Positions 1 through 6,579 of a DNA stretch of 9,117 nucleotides are shown here, in pieces. The stretch lies in the NCBI GenBank assembly GCA_015767355.1, contig JADWMH010000074.1, positions 1 to 9,117 of the forward strand, written 5' to 3'. Each line of letters begins with the position of its first letter. Position 1 is the stretch's first letter. The notes beneath the pieces are model-generated. The model was not told the DNA's origin and searched no databases. It worked only from the letters and a program-made list of their open reading frames with translations. The position numbers were made by a program, and so were the translations under genes. The stretch comes from Gammaproteobacteria bacterium. Lineage in GTDB: Bacteria; Pseudomonadota; Gammaproteobacteria; Chromatiales; Chromatiaceae.

Positions 1-91
1 GCATGGGCGCATCGTCTCAACACTTGAAGGCGGATACAATCTCGATGCATTGGGACGCAGTGTCGCTGCACACCTGGACGCCCTGCTTTGA
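1..91 (+). CDS. Histone-deacetylase-family amidohydrolase, C-terminal end only
   Basis: Only the last 29 codons are present, in frame from base 2 to the TGA at 89-91; the rest lies before the window. They read HGRIVSTLEGGYNLDALGRS followed by VAAHLDALL. The LEGGY-(D/N)-L-x-A-L-x-R-S-V-A-x-H pattern is the typical C-terminal helix of bacterial class II histone deacetylase / acetylpolyamine amidohydrolase (AcuC/AphA-like) enzymes. These are zinc hydrolases that remove acetyl groups from lysine or polyamine substrates; none of the catalytic residues are in view, so activity and substrate cannot be judged. The gene converges on lysA: the two stop codons are separated by only 8 bases and no terminator hairpin is visible between them. 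The assignment rests on one short conserved motif. Confidence 0.75.
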   Translation, partial: HGRIVSTLEGGYNLDALGRSVAAHLDALL

Positions 92-99
92 AACGCTCT

Positions 100-1347
100 T
101 CAGGGCAGTATCTTCTCACCCGCATAGAGCGATTCGATACTTTCGCGCTCGCGTATCAGATGGAACTGATCCCCGTCGACCATCACTTCGGCCGCGCGTG
201 GCCTGCTGTTGTAATTAGAGCTCATGGTAAATCCATAGGCGCCGCTTGAACGCACTGCCAGAAGGTCACCGGCCCTGAGGCTGAGTTCACGACTCTTTCC
301 CAGAAAATCGCTGGTTTCACACACCGGACCAACGATATCGTAAATGCCGTCGCGCCCTTGTGAGCGATGGTCGAGCGGGATAATCTGCTGCTCGGCCTGG
401 TAGAGCGCAGGCCGCAGCAGGTCGTTCATGGCTGCATCGACAATCGCAAAATCTTTCTCCTGCGTGGGTTTCAGGTACTCTACTTTTGTCAGCAGAACGC
501 CGGCATTAGCCGCAACGGCGCGGCCGGGCTCCATAATGATTTCAAGATTCATTTTGTCGAGACGGGTGCGAATGACTTTTGCATACTCCTGCGGGTGCGG
601 CGGTTCCTCGTCATTGTAGGGAACACCCAGACCACCGCCGAGATCAATGTAGCGAATATTGATACCCTCTTTTGCGAGGGTGTCGATCAGGGCCAGCACC
701 CGCTCCAGTGCATCGAGGAAGGGAGAGAGCGTCGTCAACTGGGAGCCAATGTGGCTATCGATGCCAATGACTTCCAGGTGCGGCAGACGCGTAGCAAAGC
801 GATACAGTTCGATTGCTGCATCAACATCGACGCCGAACTTGTTCTCCTTCAGACCTGTCGAGATGTAGGGGTGAGTATTGGCATCGACATCCGGATTGAC
901 ACGTAGTGAAACAGGGGCCGTTTTATGCATCGCTGCAGCGACAGCATCAAGACGCTTCAGCTCCGAGGCCGACTCCACATTGAAGCAGTGAATTCCGATT
1001 TCAAGCGCGCGCTGCATCTCGTCAACCCTCTTTCCGACTCCGGAGAAGACGATTTTAGAGGCATCGCCGCCAGCTGCCAGCACACGCTCGAGTTCACCAA
1101 GCGAGACGATATCGAAACCCGAACCGAGACGCGCCAGCAGATTCAGGACGGCAATATTGGAGTTGGCCTTGACCGCATAGCAGACCAGGTGCGGATGCCC
1201 CTCGAAGGCGTCATTGAATGCATGCCAGTGGCGCTCCAGCGTGGCGCGGGAGTAAACATAGCAGGGGGTGCCGTATTGTTCAGCAATCTGCGCCAGCGGA
1301 ACCCCTTCTGCGTGCAACTGGTCATCGATGTAGTGAAAATGATCCAT
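100..1347 (-). CDS. lysA: Diaminopimelate decarboxylase
   Basis: Catalyses the last step of lysine synthesis, decarboxylating meso-diaminopimelate with pyridoxal phosphate in the cytoplasm. The 415-residue length is normal for the family. All landmarks of the fold-type III decarboxylases are present: the PLP-binding Lys60 in CYAVKAN, His199 in the DSHIGSQ segment, the glycine-rich phosphate loop DLGGGLG (235-241), EPGR (273-276), the catalytic Cys343 in PVCETSDFLG, and Tyr371 in GAYGFTMSSNYNSRP. The ATG at 1345-1347 lies only 2 bases after the lptM stop codon and has no clear Shine-Dalgarno of its own, so translation is probably coupled to lptM. The lptM-lysA pairing is common in gammaproteobacteria; dapF, the frequent next gene, is absent here and replaced by a convergent deacetylase-like gene. 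Confidence 0.97.
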   Translation of the reverse strand: MDHFHYIDDQLHAEGVPLAQIAEQYGTPCYVYSRATLERHWHAFNDAFEGHPHLVCYAVKANSNIAVLNLLARLGSGFDIVSLGELERVLAAGGDASKIVFSGVGKRVDEMQRALEIGIHCFNVESASELKRLDAVAAAMHKTAPVSLRVNPDVDANTHPYISTGLKENKFGVDVDAAIELYRFATRLPHLEVIGIDSHIGSQLTTLSPFLDALERVLALIDTLAKEGINIRYIDLGGGLGVPYNDEEPPHPQEYAKVIRTRLDKMNLEIIMEPGRAVAANAGVLLTKVEYLKPTQEKDFAIVDAAMNDLLRPALYQAEQQIIPLDHRSQGRDGIYDIVGPVCETSDFLGKSRELSLRAGDLLAVRSSGAYGFTMSSNYNSRPRAAEVMVDGDQFHLIRERESIESLYAGEKILP

Positions 1348-1349
1348 GA

Positions 1350-1523
1350 TTAATTTTTGCTTTGATCCTGTTCGTTGTGTTGTATCTGCTCATCCTGTTT
1401 TTCATCAGGCATATAGAGCGGACCTTTTTGCCCGCAGGCTGCCAGTATTGCTACTGTGATCAGAAGTGCGGTGGCTAGTAATCCTTGAGTAACAAACATC
1501 TTTACAAATGCGTCAATTTTCAT
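1350..1523 (-). CDS. lptM: LptM (YifL) small outer-membrane lipoprotein of the LPS translocon
   Basis: A 57-residue lipoprotein. It has a basic N-terminus (MKIDAFVK), a hydrophobic stretch of about 17 residues and a lipobox LAAC with the lipidated Cys30. The next residues, GQKGPLYMP, match the C-G-x-K-G-P-L-Y-x-P signature of LptM/YifL. The tail is acidic and glutamine-rich and looks disordered. In E. coli LptM binds the LptD-LptE translocon and promotes correct disulphide formation in LptD. The frame is open further upstream (an in-frame ATG at 1554-1556), but I chose ATG 1521-1523 because it gives a compact signal peptide and has GAGAGA about 5 bases upstream; the longer form would run through the repeat at 1529-1592. 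The gene directly precedes lysA. Confidence 0.88.
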   Translation of the reverse strand: MKIDAFVKMFVTQGLLATALLITVAILAACGQKGPLYMPDEKQDEQIQHNEQDQSKN

Positions 1524-1528
1524 ACATA

Positions 1529-1592
1529 TCTCTCGCAAAGCCGCAAAGTTCGCCAAGAAAAACCCTTTGCGTCTCTGCGTCTTTGCGAGAGA
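1529..1592. repeat. CGCAAAG-type palindromic interspersed repeat
   Basis: A 64-bp element ending in perfect 12-bp inverted repeats: TCTCTCGCAAAG at 1529-1540 and CTTTGCGAGAGA at 1581-1592. A second nested pair, GCAAAG (1543-1548) and CTTTGC (1565-1570), makes a long imperfect hairpin. From memory, CGCAAAG/CTTTGCG strings of this kind recur between genes in many environmental bacterial genomes; copy number here cannot be judged from one window. It fills much of the gap between ubiI and lptM and ends 5 bases before the lptM ATG. Confidence 0.75.
1531..1536 (-). promoter_or_regulatory. Ribosome binding site of lptM, inside the repeat
   Basis: On the minus strand the bases before the start read GCGAGAGATATGT then ATG. 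The purine run GAGAGA is the only Shine-Dalgarno-like stretch near the start and belongs to the terminal arm of the 1529-1592 repeat, so the repeat appears to provide the translation signal for lptM and, through coupling, lysA. In the folded repeat this arm would be base-paired with 1581-1592. Confidence 0.45.
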
Positions 1593-1658
1593 TTAAGGAG
1601 ATTTTCAGTCTTAAACCTGAGGCCTGGTCTCACTAAATAATTGATGAGTGTAATGCAT

Positions 1659-1677
1659 ACCCGGTCACCATCCGGGT
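1659..1677 (-). other. Short hairpin at the end of ubiI
   Basis: ACCCGG (1659-1664) and CCGGGT (1672-1677) form a perfect 6-bp stem with a 7-base loop that spans the ubiI stop codon. No T-run follows on the minus strand, so it is not a convincing intrinsic terminator. It may stabilise the mRNA 3' end or be chance. Confidence 0.3.
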
Positions 1678-2888
1678 TTGCACAGCTTCGGGACTTCCCC
1701 CTCCATACCGAGAGCCTGGCGCATGAAGAGAGCCTTTGCCGGGGCAATGCGGTCGGTGATAATCAGTCCCAGGTTGCGCAGTTGACGCACCCCGGGCGTA
1801 TCATTGCTGAAGAGCCGGTTAATCGCCTCCATACTCTTCTGCGTCACTAGATTATCGCCGCGGCGGGAGCGCTCATAACGTCTCAGCACTGACCGCGAAC
1901 CGATCGGCCGGTTTCGTTGCCGCGCATCCACAATCACCTCGATGAGGAGTGCGGCATCGCGAAAACCCAGGTTGACGCCCTGCCCGGCAAGCGGATGGAT
2001 CTGGTGAGCCGCATCACCGACCAGCACCAGCCTGCTGCCGATATAAGTTTGCGCATGCTTGGATACGAGCGGATATGCAGCACGCGCAGAGGTGTGTGTG
2101 ATATCTCCAAGACGCTGCTGCGATGCTTCTGCAAGCGCTTTACAAAAAGCGGCATCTTCCATCTCGATCAGTCCCGCAGCATGTTCGGCTATTGTAGACC
2201 ATACAATCGAACACTGCGTGCTGTTGACCGGCAGAAACGCCAGCGGTCCCGTGGGCAGGAAGTGCTGCCATGCCGTCTCCTGATGCGCGTTGGCAGTCGT
2301 GACAGTTGCAACCACGGCGCTTTGATGAAAGTCATGGATATTGACCGCAATCCCCGCCTTGTCACGTATCTGTGAATTGCTGCCGTCGGCTGCAATCAAC
2401 AGCTGCGCATGCAGCTGTTCGCCACTCTCCAGCATGACGCTGATAGCGTCGCTGCCGGCAAGCGTTTTTTCAACAGTGGTGGAGGCATAGAGACGGATGT
2501 TGGCGAGGTTCTCCATCTGCTCCCACAACGCGGCAACAATGGTTCGGTTCTGAATAATATGGCCAAGATCCGCTTCACCGATGGCTGCGCTGTCAAAATG
2601 GATATCCCCCATATCGAGGTTATCCCATACGCGCATCTCTCTGTAGGGCTGAACACCGCGCCGTACGATGCCTTGCCAGGCGCCAAGATTGTCCAGCAGC
2701 TGCTGCGACCCCCTGTTGATGGCGGAGACACGCAGATCAATCTCCTCTGCAGGCCATTCACGCTGCGGCTCATGCTGCTCGACCACGGCAACATCGAGAT
2801 CTGCTTCAGCCAGTCCACAGGCAGCTGCGGCACCGACCATGCCCCCGCCGACGATAATGACGTCGTAGCGTTTGTTGCTGGTATCCAT
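1665..2888 (-). CDS. ubiI: FAD-dependent 2-octaprenylphenol hydroxylase (UbiI/VisC)
   Basis: Flavoprotein monooxygenase of the UbiH/UbiI/UbiF family that adds a ring hydroxyl, C5 in E. coli, during aerobic ubiquinone synthesis, acting with the soluble Ubi complex near the membrane. The 407-residue protein has the N-terminal dinucleotide fold GGGMVG (14-19), the DLRVSAIN segment (51-58) typical of UbiI, the mid-protein ADGSNS (168-172) and the FAD-ribityl motif GDAAHQIHPLAGQGVNLGF (291-309). Phrases such as VWDN, DLGHIIQN and LRRYERSR parallel VisC, which favours UbiI over UbiF or UbiH. Two ATGs compete. The first, at 2895-2897, abuts the GAGGA. The second, at 2886-2888, has the same GAGGA 9 bases upstream, so I chose it; the longer form adds MSN. 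The gene follows ubiH by a short gap and was probably co-transcribed with it. Confidence 0.9.
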   Translation of the reverse strand: MDTSNKRYDVIIVGGGMVGAAAACGLAEADLDVAVVEQHEPQREWPAEEIDLRVSAINRGSQQLLDNLGAWQGIVRRGVQPYREMRVWDNLDMGDIHFDSAAIGEADLGHIIQNRTIVAALWEQMENLANIRLYASTTVEKTLAGSDAISVMLESGEQLHAQLLIAADGSNSQIRDKAGIAVNIHDFHQSAVVATVTTANAHQETAWQHFLPTGPLAFLPVNSTQCSIVWSTIAEHAAGLIEMEDAAFCKALAEASQQRLGDITHTSARAAYPLVSKHAQTYIGSRLVLVGDAAHQIHPLAGQGVNLGFRDAALLIEVIVDARQRNRPIGSRSVLRRYERSRRGDNLVTQKSMEAINRLFSNDTPGVRQLRNLGLIITDRIAPAKALFMRQALGMEGEVPKLCKPGW

Positions 2889-2910
2889 GTTGCTCATTCC
2901 TCAGTACTCA

Positions 2911-4137
2911 TCACTCACTACTCAATGTAGGCAGCCCTCTTGCCAGGCGTGACTGTATTCCGCCGAGTCCCATCGCATGACGGGCGATGCGGTGACGCAC
3001 TCCGGGCAGCAGGTCAGCTGCCAGCATACCGAGATTACGCCCCATGGAGAGGCCCCTCAACGGATTGCCGAAGAGCCTCACCAGGCCGTCAGTCAGCAGT
3101 GCGACCTGCTGCTGGTCCGGCAGACGCTGTTTCTGGTACTGCTGCAGCAGTTGCTCTGACCCCGGGTCCTGCTGCTGCCTGAGTGCGTTTGCTATCAGAT
3201 CGGCAAGCACCGCAATATCACGCAGGCCAAGATTGAAGCCCTGCCCCGAGATGGGATGCAGTGCATGGCCGGCATTGCCAACCAGTGCAATGCGCGGGCG
3301 CACCACTTCATTGGCGGTCATCAGTGTCAGCGGATAGGAGAAACGTTTACCGATGCGACTGAAGCGCCCGCAGCGAAAACCAATACGCTGCTGCAGCAAG
3401 GCGACAAATGCGTCGTTATCGAGCGCCATCACCTCGTCACAAGCTTCACTGCTTATCGTCAACACCACGCCGAAACGGTTCTCTGTCATCGGCAGAAGCG
3501 CCAGCGGCCCGTTGGGCGTGAAGCGCTCATAAGCGATGTTGTGATGCGGAATACCCGGCGTAACATTCGTCACTATGGCTGTCTGACCATATTCCCATTG
3601 ACGGGTTTTGATATCGAGCTGCTGACGAATCAGCGACTGCCCGCCGTCTGCCGCAACCAGCAGGCGCGCCGTGAGCTGCTGCTGACGGCCATCGGCCTCG
3701 ACATCCACGCCGAGCCGGCCCTCTGTTTGCGTAAAACTCATCACCGTGGCTGGTGAGATACGGGTGACGCTGCTATTCTCAAGCTGCTGCAAAATCGCAC
3801 CGCCCAGTTCACGCGCCAGGGCAACATAACCAAGTGCAGGAACCTGCTCTTCTGCGGCATCGAGATGGGTGAAACCAAAACCGCCGCGTTCAGAGACATG
3901 TATCTTCCTGATTGCGGTAGCACTCGGCGCTATCGAATCCCACAGGCCGATGCCCTCGAAGATGCGCTGACTGCCATAGGCCAGCGCGATAGCGCGGTCA
4001 TCAAAACTGGGCTGGTGATCGGCAGACGCCTCGACGCTCTCGACAATGGCAATGCGCGCACCACTGTTTGCCAATGCGCAGGCCAGCGTACTCCCTGCAA
4101 GCCCCCCACCGGCAATCACTACGTCGAAATCACTCAT
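2911..4137 (-). CDS. ubiH: 2-octaprenyl-6-methoxyphenol hydroxylase (UbiH)
   Basis: FAD monooxygenase assigned to C1 hydroxylation in aerobic ubiquinone synthesis, paralogous to the downstream ubiI. The 408-residue protein shows GGGLAG (10-15), the UbiH-type DDRAIALA (46-53), VAADGGQS (161-168) and GNAGHALHPISGQGFNLG (287-304). The GN in place of GD in the last motif is also seen in E. coli UbiH and helps separate it from UbiI. Further UbiH-like stretches are ERFTPNGPLALLPM and VGRN/MGRN near the C-terminus. I chose ATG 4135-4137, giving MSDFDVVIAGGG, over the in-frame TTG at 4147-4149, because the short N-terminus before the flavin fold fits the family. No strong Shine-Dalgarno lies directly before this ATG; a 17-codon ORF overlapping the start may couple its translation. 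A 160-base repeat-filled gap separates it from pepP. Confidence 0.92.
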   Translation of the reverse strand: MSDFDVVIAGGGLAGSTLACALANSGARIAIVESVEASADHQPSFDDRAIALAYGSQRIFEGIGLWDSIAPSATAIRKIHVSERGGFGFTHLDAAEEQVPALGYVALARELGGAILQQLENSSVTRISPATVMSFTQTEGRLGVDVEADGRQQQLTARLLVAADGGQSLIRQQLDIKTRQWEYGQTAIVTNVTPGIPHHNIAYERFTPNGPLALLPMTENRFGVVLTISSEACDEVMALDNDAFVALLQQRIGFRCGRFSRIGKRFSYPLTLMTANEVVRPRIALVGNAGHALHPISGQGFNLGLRDIAVLADLIANALRQQQDPGSEQLLQQYQKQRLPDQQQVALLTDGLVRLFGNPLRGLSMGRNLGMLAADLLPGVRHRIARHAMGLGGIQSRLARGLPTLSSE

Positions 4138-4183
4138 CACGTTGCTCAATTACTCTAATACAAGATGCATCTTTAGGCCACAT
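4130..4183 (-). CDS. Possible 17-residue leader ORF overlapping the ubiH start
   Basis: On the minus strand AAGGAG (plus-strand 4193-4198) lies 9 bases before ATG 4181-4183, opening an ORF that encodes MWPKDASCIRVIEQRDE and stops at TGA 4130-4132. Its last codons overlap the ubiH ATG in another frame (GATGAGTGATTTC). This is the best Shine-Dalgarno in the region, better than anything directly upstream of ubiH, so the ORF could act as a translational coupler. The peptide is not recognised, and an ORF this short can arise by chance. Confidence 0.3.
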   Translation of the reverse strand: MWPKDASCIRVIEQRDE

Positions 4184-4210
4184 GGTGCAAAACTCCTTGA
4201 ATTGCGCACC
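4184..4210 (-). promoter_or_regulatory. Hairpin presenting the leader-ORF Shine-Dalgarno in its loop
   Basis: Read on the minus strand, GGTGCGCAA (4202-4210) can pair with TTGCACC (4184-4190): GGT with ACC and GCAA with TTGC, with a 2-base bulge. The 11-base loop TTCAAGGAGTT contains the AAGGAG. The stem ends immediately before the ATG at 4183. A fold of this form could modulate initiation on the ubiH message, but only pairing potential is seen. Confidence 0.3.
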
Positions 4211-4226
4211 AATGCTTCCCAGGAAT

Positions 4227-4254
4227 AAGATTTCTCCCTTTGGTCGAAATGACA
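4227..4254. repeat. Half copy of a TGTCATTTCGAC-type interspersed repeat
   Basis: Read on the minus strand this is TGTCATTTCGACC followed by AAAGGGAGAAATCTT. It shares TGTCAT-Y-TCGAC and the GGAGA...ATC tail with the left end of the element at 6230-6312. Only one arm is present, so it looks like a truncated or single-ended copy. It lies in the pepP-ubiH spacer. Confidence 0.65.
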
Positions 4255-4273
4255 TTTACTTCGTGTCAGTTAG

Positions 4274-4290
4274 TCTGTGTCCATCTGTGG
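4274..4290. repeat. Fragment of a CACAGATGGACACAGA-type repeat
   Basis: TCTGTGTCCATCTGTGG matches, from memory, a short interspersed motif (CCACAGATGGACACAGA on the other strand) that I have seen flanking genes in many environmental genomes. It is immediately downstream of the pepP stop codon, next to the half repeat at 4227-4254. Confidence 0.45.
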
Positions 4291-4297
4291 AAAAACT

Positions 4298-5605
4298 TTA
4301 TTTATTCATCAATGCCTCTATCTCATGCGGAGTTTTGGGGACGTCTTTAGAAAGCACATCATGCCCATCTTTCGTCACCAGCACATCGTCTTCGATACGG
4401 ATGCCGATGCCCTGCCATCTCTTGTGCACACCTTTTGTTCCCCTGGGAATATAAAGCCCAGGCTCGACGGTCAACACCATCCCCGGTTCCAGTATGCGCC
4501 ACTCTCCATCGACCTTGTAGTCGCCGACGTCATGGACATCCATACCCAGCCAGTGTCCGGTCTTGTGCATATAGAATTTTTCATACGCCTTCTTTTTTAT
4601 CAGTGCGGTCGCTTGCCCCTTGAGCAGACCCAGTTCGACCAGGCCGCGGGTGATCACTCTGATCGCTGTCTGATGCGGCAGATGCCACTTGTTGCCGGGT
4701 TTGACTTTAGCGATTGCAGCTAGCTGGGCTTTAAGCACCAATCCGTAGAGCTGCCGCTGCGGCTCACTGAACTTGCCGTTAACCGGCCATGTTCTGGAGA
4801 TATCCGAGGCATAGCAATCGATTTCGCAACCGGCGTCGATCAACACCAGATCTCCATCCCTGAGCTCGTCCCGGTTTTCGATGTAGTGCAAAATACAGCC
4901 ATTATTCCCTCCACCGACAATCGCGGGGTAGGCCTGTCCTGTGGCTTTTTTCACCCTGGTTTCATACTCAAACTGCGCCTGCAGTTGATACTCCAGCATG
5001 CCGGGGCAGCACTTTTTCATAAGATTGATATGCGCCTGCGCTGATAATTTAGCCGCCCTGCGCATGAGCGCAATCTCCGAGCGGCTCTTATAGAGGCGCA
5101 TGTCGTGCAGGTAGTGATCCAGGGCAACAAACTCCAGCGGACCCTGAAGGCCCGAACGCGAATTCGCCCGAACCTTGCCAATCCATTCCGACATCTGCCG
5201 ATCCAGCCGGGAATCACACCCCATCGCATAAAAGATGCGCTCACACTGCTCCAGCATGCGCGGCAGAATCTCATCAAGATCGCTAAAGGGAAAGGAGTCA
5301 TCAGCGCCAAAGTCACGTACCGCACCCTCCTGTCCGGCGCGGCGTCCTTCCCACTGCTCTCGTTTGGGGTCATGCTGACGACAGAAGAGGATATATTCTG
5401 CGGCTTTGCGCCCAGGGATCAATACAGCAACAGACTCAGGTTCTGAAAAACCGGTGATATAGAAGAAGTCGCTATCGGGACGATAAGTATAATGCACATC
5501 ACGGTTGCGGATGCGTTCAGGCGCCGCCGGGATGATGGCAATCGCGTTTTTACCCATCATGCGCATCAACTGCTTGCGCCTGCGCTTGAATTCAGCCGCA
5601 GTCAT
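4298..5605 (-). CDS. pepP: Xaa-Pro aminopeptidase (aminopeptidase P II)
   Basis: Cytoplasmic dinuclear-metal (usually Mn) exopeptidase that removes an N-terminal residue preceding proline. The 435-residue protein has the N-terminal AMP_N domain (about 1-170, with YRPDSDFFYITGFSEP) and a C-terminal pita-bread M24 domain. All five metal ligands can be placed: Asp257 in LIDAG, Asp268 in ASDISRTWP, His351 in HKTGHWLGMDVHDVG, Glu381 in TVEPGLYIP and Glu405 in GIRIEDD. His347 and His358 match the substrate-side histidines. I chose ATG 5603-5605 because GAGGA sits 8 bases upstream; in-frame ATGs at 5612 and 5618 lack this signal. The start overlaps the ygfB stop by 14 bases, so the two are translationally coupled. 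Downstream, 160 bases of repeat material separate it from ubiH, where related genomes have almost no spacer. Confidence 0.96.
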   Translation of the reverse strand: MTAAEFKRRRKQLMRMMGKNAIAIIPAAPERIRNRDVHYTYRPDSDFFYITGFSEPESVAVLIPGRKAAEYILFCRQHDPKREQWEGRRAGQEGAVRDFGADDSFPFSDLDEILPRMLEQCERIFYAMGCDSRLDRQMSEWIGKVRANSRSGLQGPLEFVALDHYLHDMRLYKSRSEIALMRRAAKLSAQAHINLMKKCCPGMLEYQLQAQFEYETRVKKATGQAYPAIVGGGNNGCILHYIENRDELRDGDLVLIDAGCEIDCYASDISRTWPVNGKFSEPQRQLYGLVLKAQLAAIAKVKPGNKWHLPHQTAIRVITRGLVELGLLKGQATALIKKKAYEKFYMHKTGHWLGMDVHDVGDYKVDGEWRILEPGMVLTVEPGLYIPRGTKGVHKRWQGIGIRIEDDVLVTKDGHDVLSKDVPKTPHEIEALMNK

Positions 5606-6137
5606 CAGGCACATCCTCATAGATAGTCATGACTGCGACACGCAGATACTCCTCCAGTTCGGTCATTTGCTGCCTCTGCTCTTCATCATCGGCATCAACG
5701 GACTCCACATCAAGGCGCGTAAGCTCACTAATATCCGTGAGAGTCTCCTGCGCTATATCAGACATCTTGCGCTCATTGTCCCTGGCGCTAATGCCAAAGC
5801 CGAAAAGAAACCCCTGGCACCAGTTGACCAGCTGCTGCGCCCTTTTATCGCTGCGGATATCTTCATCCGGAAGCATCAAGCGGAATCCCATAACCGGATC
5901 TTCAAGCTGTTCTCTGATTTCCGTATGCATCTGCAAGAGGGTGCTTTTACACTCCTGAACCCCTGGTTCATGTGCATCACTATCGCGAAACAACTCCTGC
6001 TGCATGAGCTGCAAAGATGTCTCAAAATCACCACAGATCAACCCGCAAATGAGGGCATGCACCTCTGCAGGCCCAATCTCCATGCCGGCGTCTGAGAGCT
6101 GCTCTTTTATTTCGTCATATTCGGGGAGTTGATTCAC
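5592..6137 (-). CDS. ygfB: YgfB-family (UPF0149/YecA-like) protein
   Basis: A 181-residue soluble, acidic, helical protein of the UPF0149 family. Conserved stretches visible are EVHALICGLICG (25-36), LPDED (89-93), the signature WCQGFLFGFG (106-115) and EEYLRVAVMTIYED (162-175). No signal peptide or membrane segment is seen, and the SEC-C metal-binding tail of YecA is missing, which fits YgfB. The biochemical role is unclear; in Pseudomonas aeruginosa YgfB has been linked to control of a peptidoglycan amidase gene and beta-lactam tolerance. The start is a GTG at 6135-6137 with only a weak GGA upstream, so expression may be modest. It is the first gene of the ygfB-pepP(-ubiH-ubiI) cluster, matching E. 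coli order. Confidence 0.92.
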   Translation of the reverse strand: MNQLPEYDEIKEQLSDAGMEIGPAEVHALICGLICGDFETSLQLMQQELFRDSDAHEPGVQECKSTLLQMHTEIREQLEDPVMGFRLMLPDEDIRSDKRAQQLVNWCQGFLFGFGISARDNERKMSDIAQETLTDISELTRLDVESVDADDEEQRQQMTELEEYLRVAVMTIYEDVPDDCG

Positions 6138-6195
6138 GTCTGATTTGTCCGTCGATGAAGTCCTGATCGAATCACTGTGCGCTTCGATTCATTCA

Positions 6196-6360
6196 AAATT
6201 TTGGCATCCTTCATTTACCAGTTTACAGTTGTCATCTCGACGAAGGAGAGATCCTGATGCTCAGTGCGTCAAGATCTCTCGTCGTTCGTACCTCACTTCC
6301 CTCGGGATGACAGAGAAAAGTGCAATCTACTTTAAAGCATGATGAAGGATACCAAAGTTT
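6196..6360. repeat. Nested composite inverted-repeat element
   Basis: The outer arms at 6196-6214 and 6342-6360 are 19 bases each and complementary at 17 positions; both contain ATCCTTCAT when read inward. Between them sits the TGTCAT-type element. The spacers between outer and inner arms differ (15 and 29 bases). No coding capacity is seen, so a transposase would have to act from elsewhere, as for a MITE or REP-like element. Confidence 0.6.
6230..6312. repeat. TGTCAT-ended palindromic repeat (inner element)
   Basis: An 83-bp unit bounded by TGTCATCTCGA (6230-6240) and TCGGGATGACA (6302-6312), inverted with one mismatch in 11. Inside, GAGAGATC (6246-6253) and GATCTCTC (6273-6280) form a perfect 8-bp stem with a 19-base loop. 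Its left arm is related to 4227-4254, so at least two copies occur in the window. From memory, repeats with TGTCATYYCGA ends are widespread between genes of environmental bacteria. Confidence 0.75.
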
Positions 6361-6544
6361 CTCTAACTATCTTTTGATGATTATCGTGCATATTGCTGAA
6401 AAAGAGGTGCTTAACGCTAACCTTCATGCATCCTGATAAAGCAGATTATAGGCTCTCCTCTACCCTGAATCGTGAAAATTTCCGCAGAATGCGTGAAATT
6501 TGCACTTTTATTGCGAATAGAGCGCTCAATTATGCCCTCTGGCA

Positions 6545-6573
6545 TTGACCCACTCCCTCTTGCTCTCTATAGT
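6545..6573 (+). promoter_or_regulatory. Sigma-70-type promoter upstream of the zapB-like gene
   Basis: TTGACC (6545-6550) and TATAGT (6568-6573) each match the -35 and -10 consensus at 5 of 6 positions and are 17 bases apart, the preferred spacing. Transcription would start near 6580. This is the strongest promoter-like match I found in the window. It could drive the zapB-like/zapA operon with a leader of nearly 200 bases, a separate small RNA, or both. Confidence 0.6.
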
Positions 6574-6579
6574 TCCAGA

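Noticed and set aside
367..906. Long open frame antisense to lysA
   Set aside because: It is a shadow of the lysA codon pattern; lysA has every catalytic motif.
2409..2930. Long open frame antisense to ubiI
   Set aside because: Shadow frame over conserved flavoprotein sequence, without motif or start signal.
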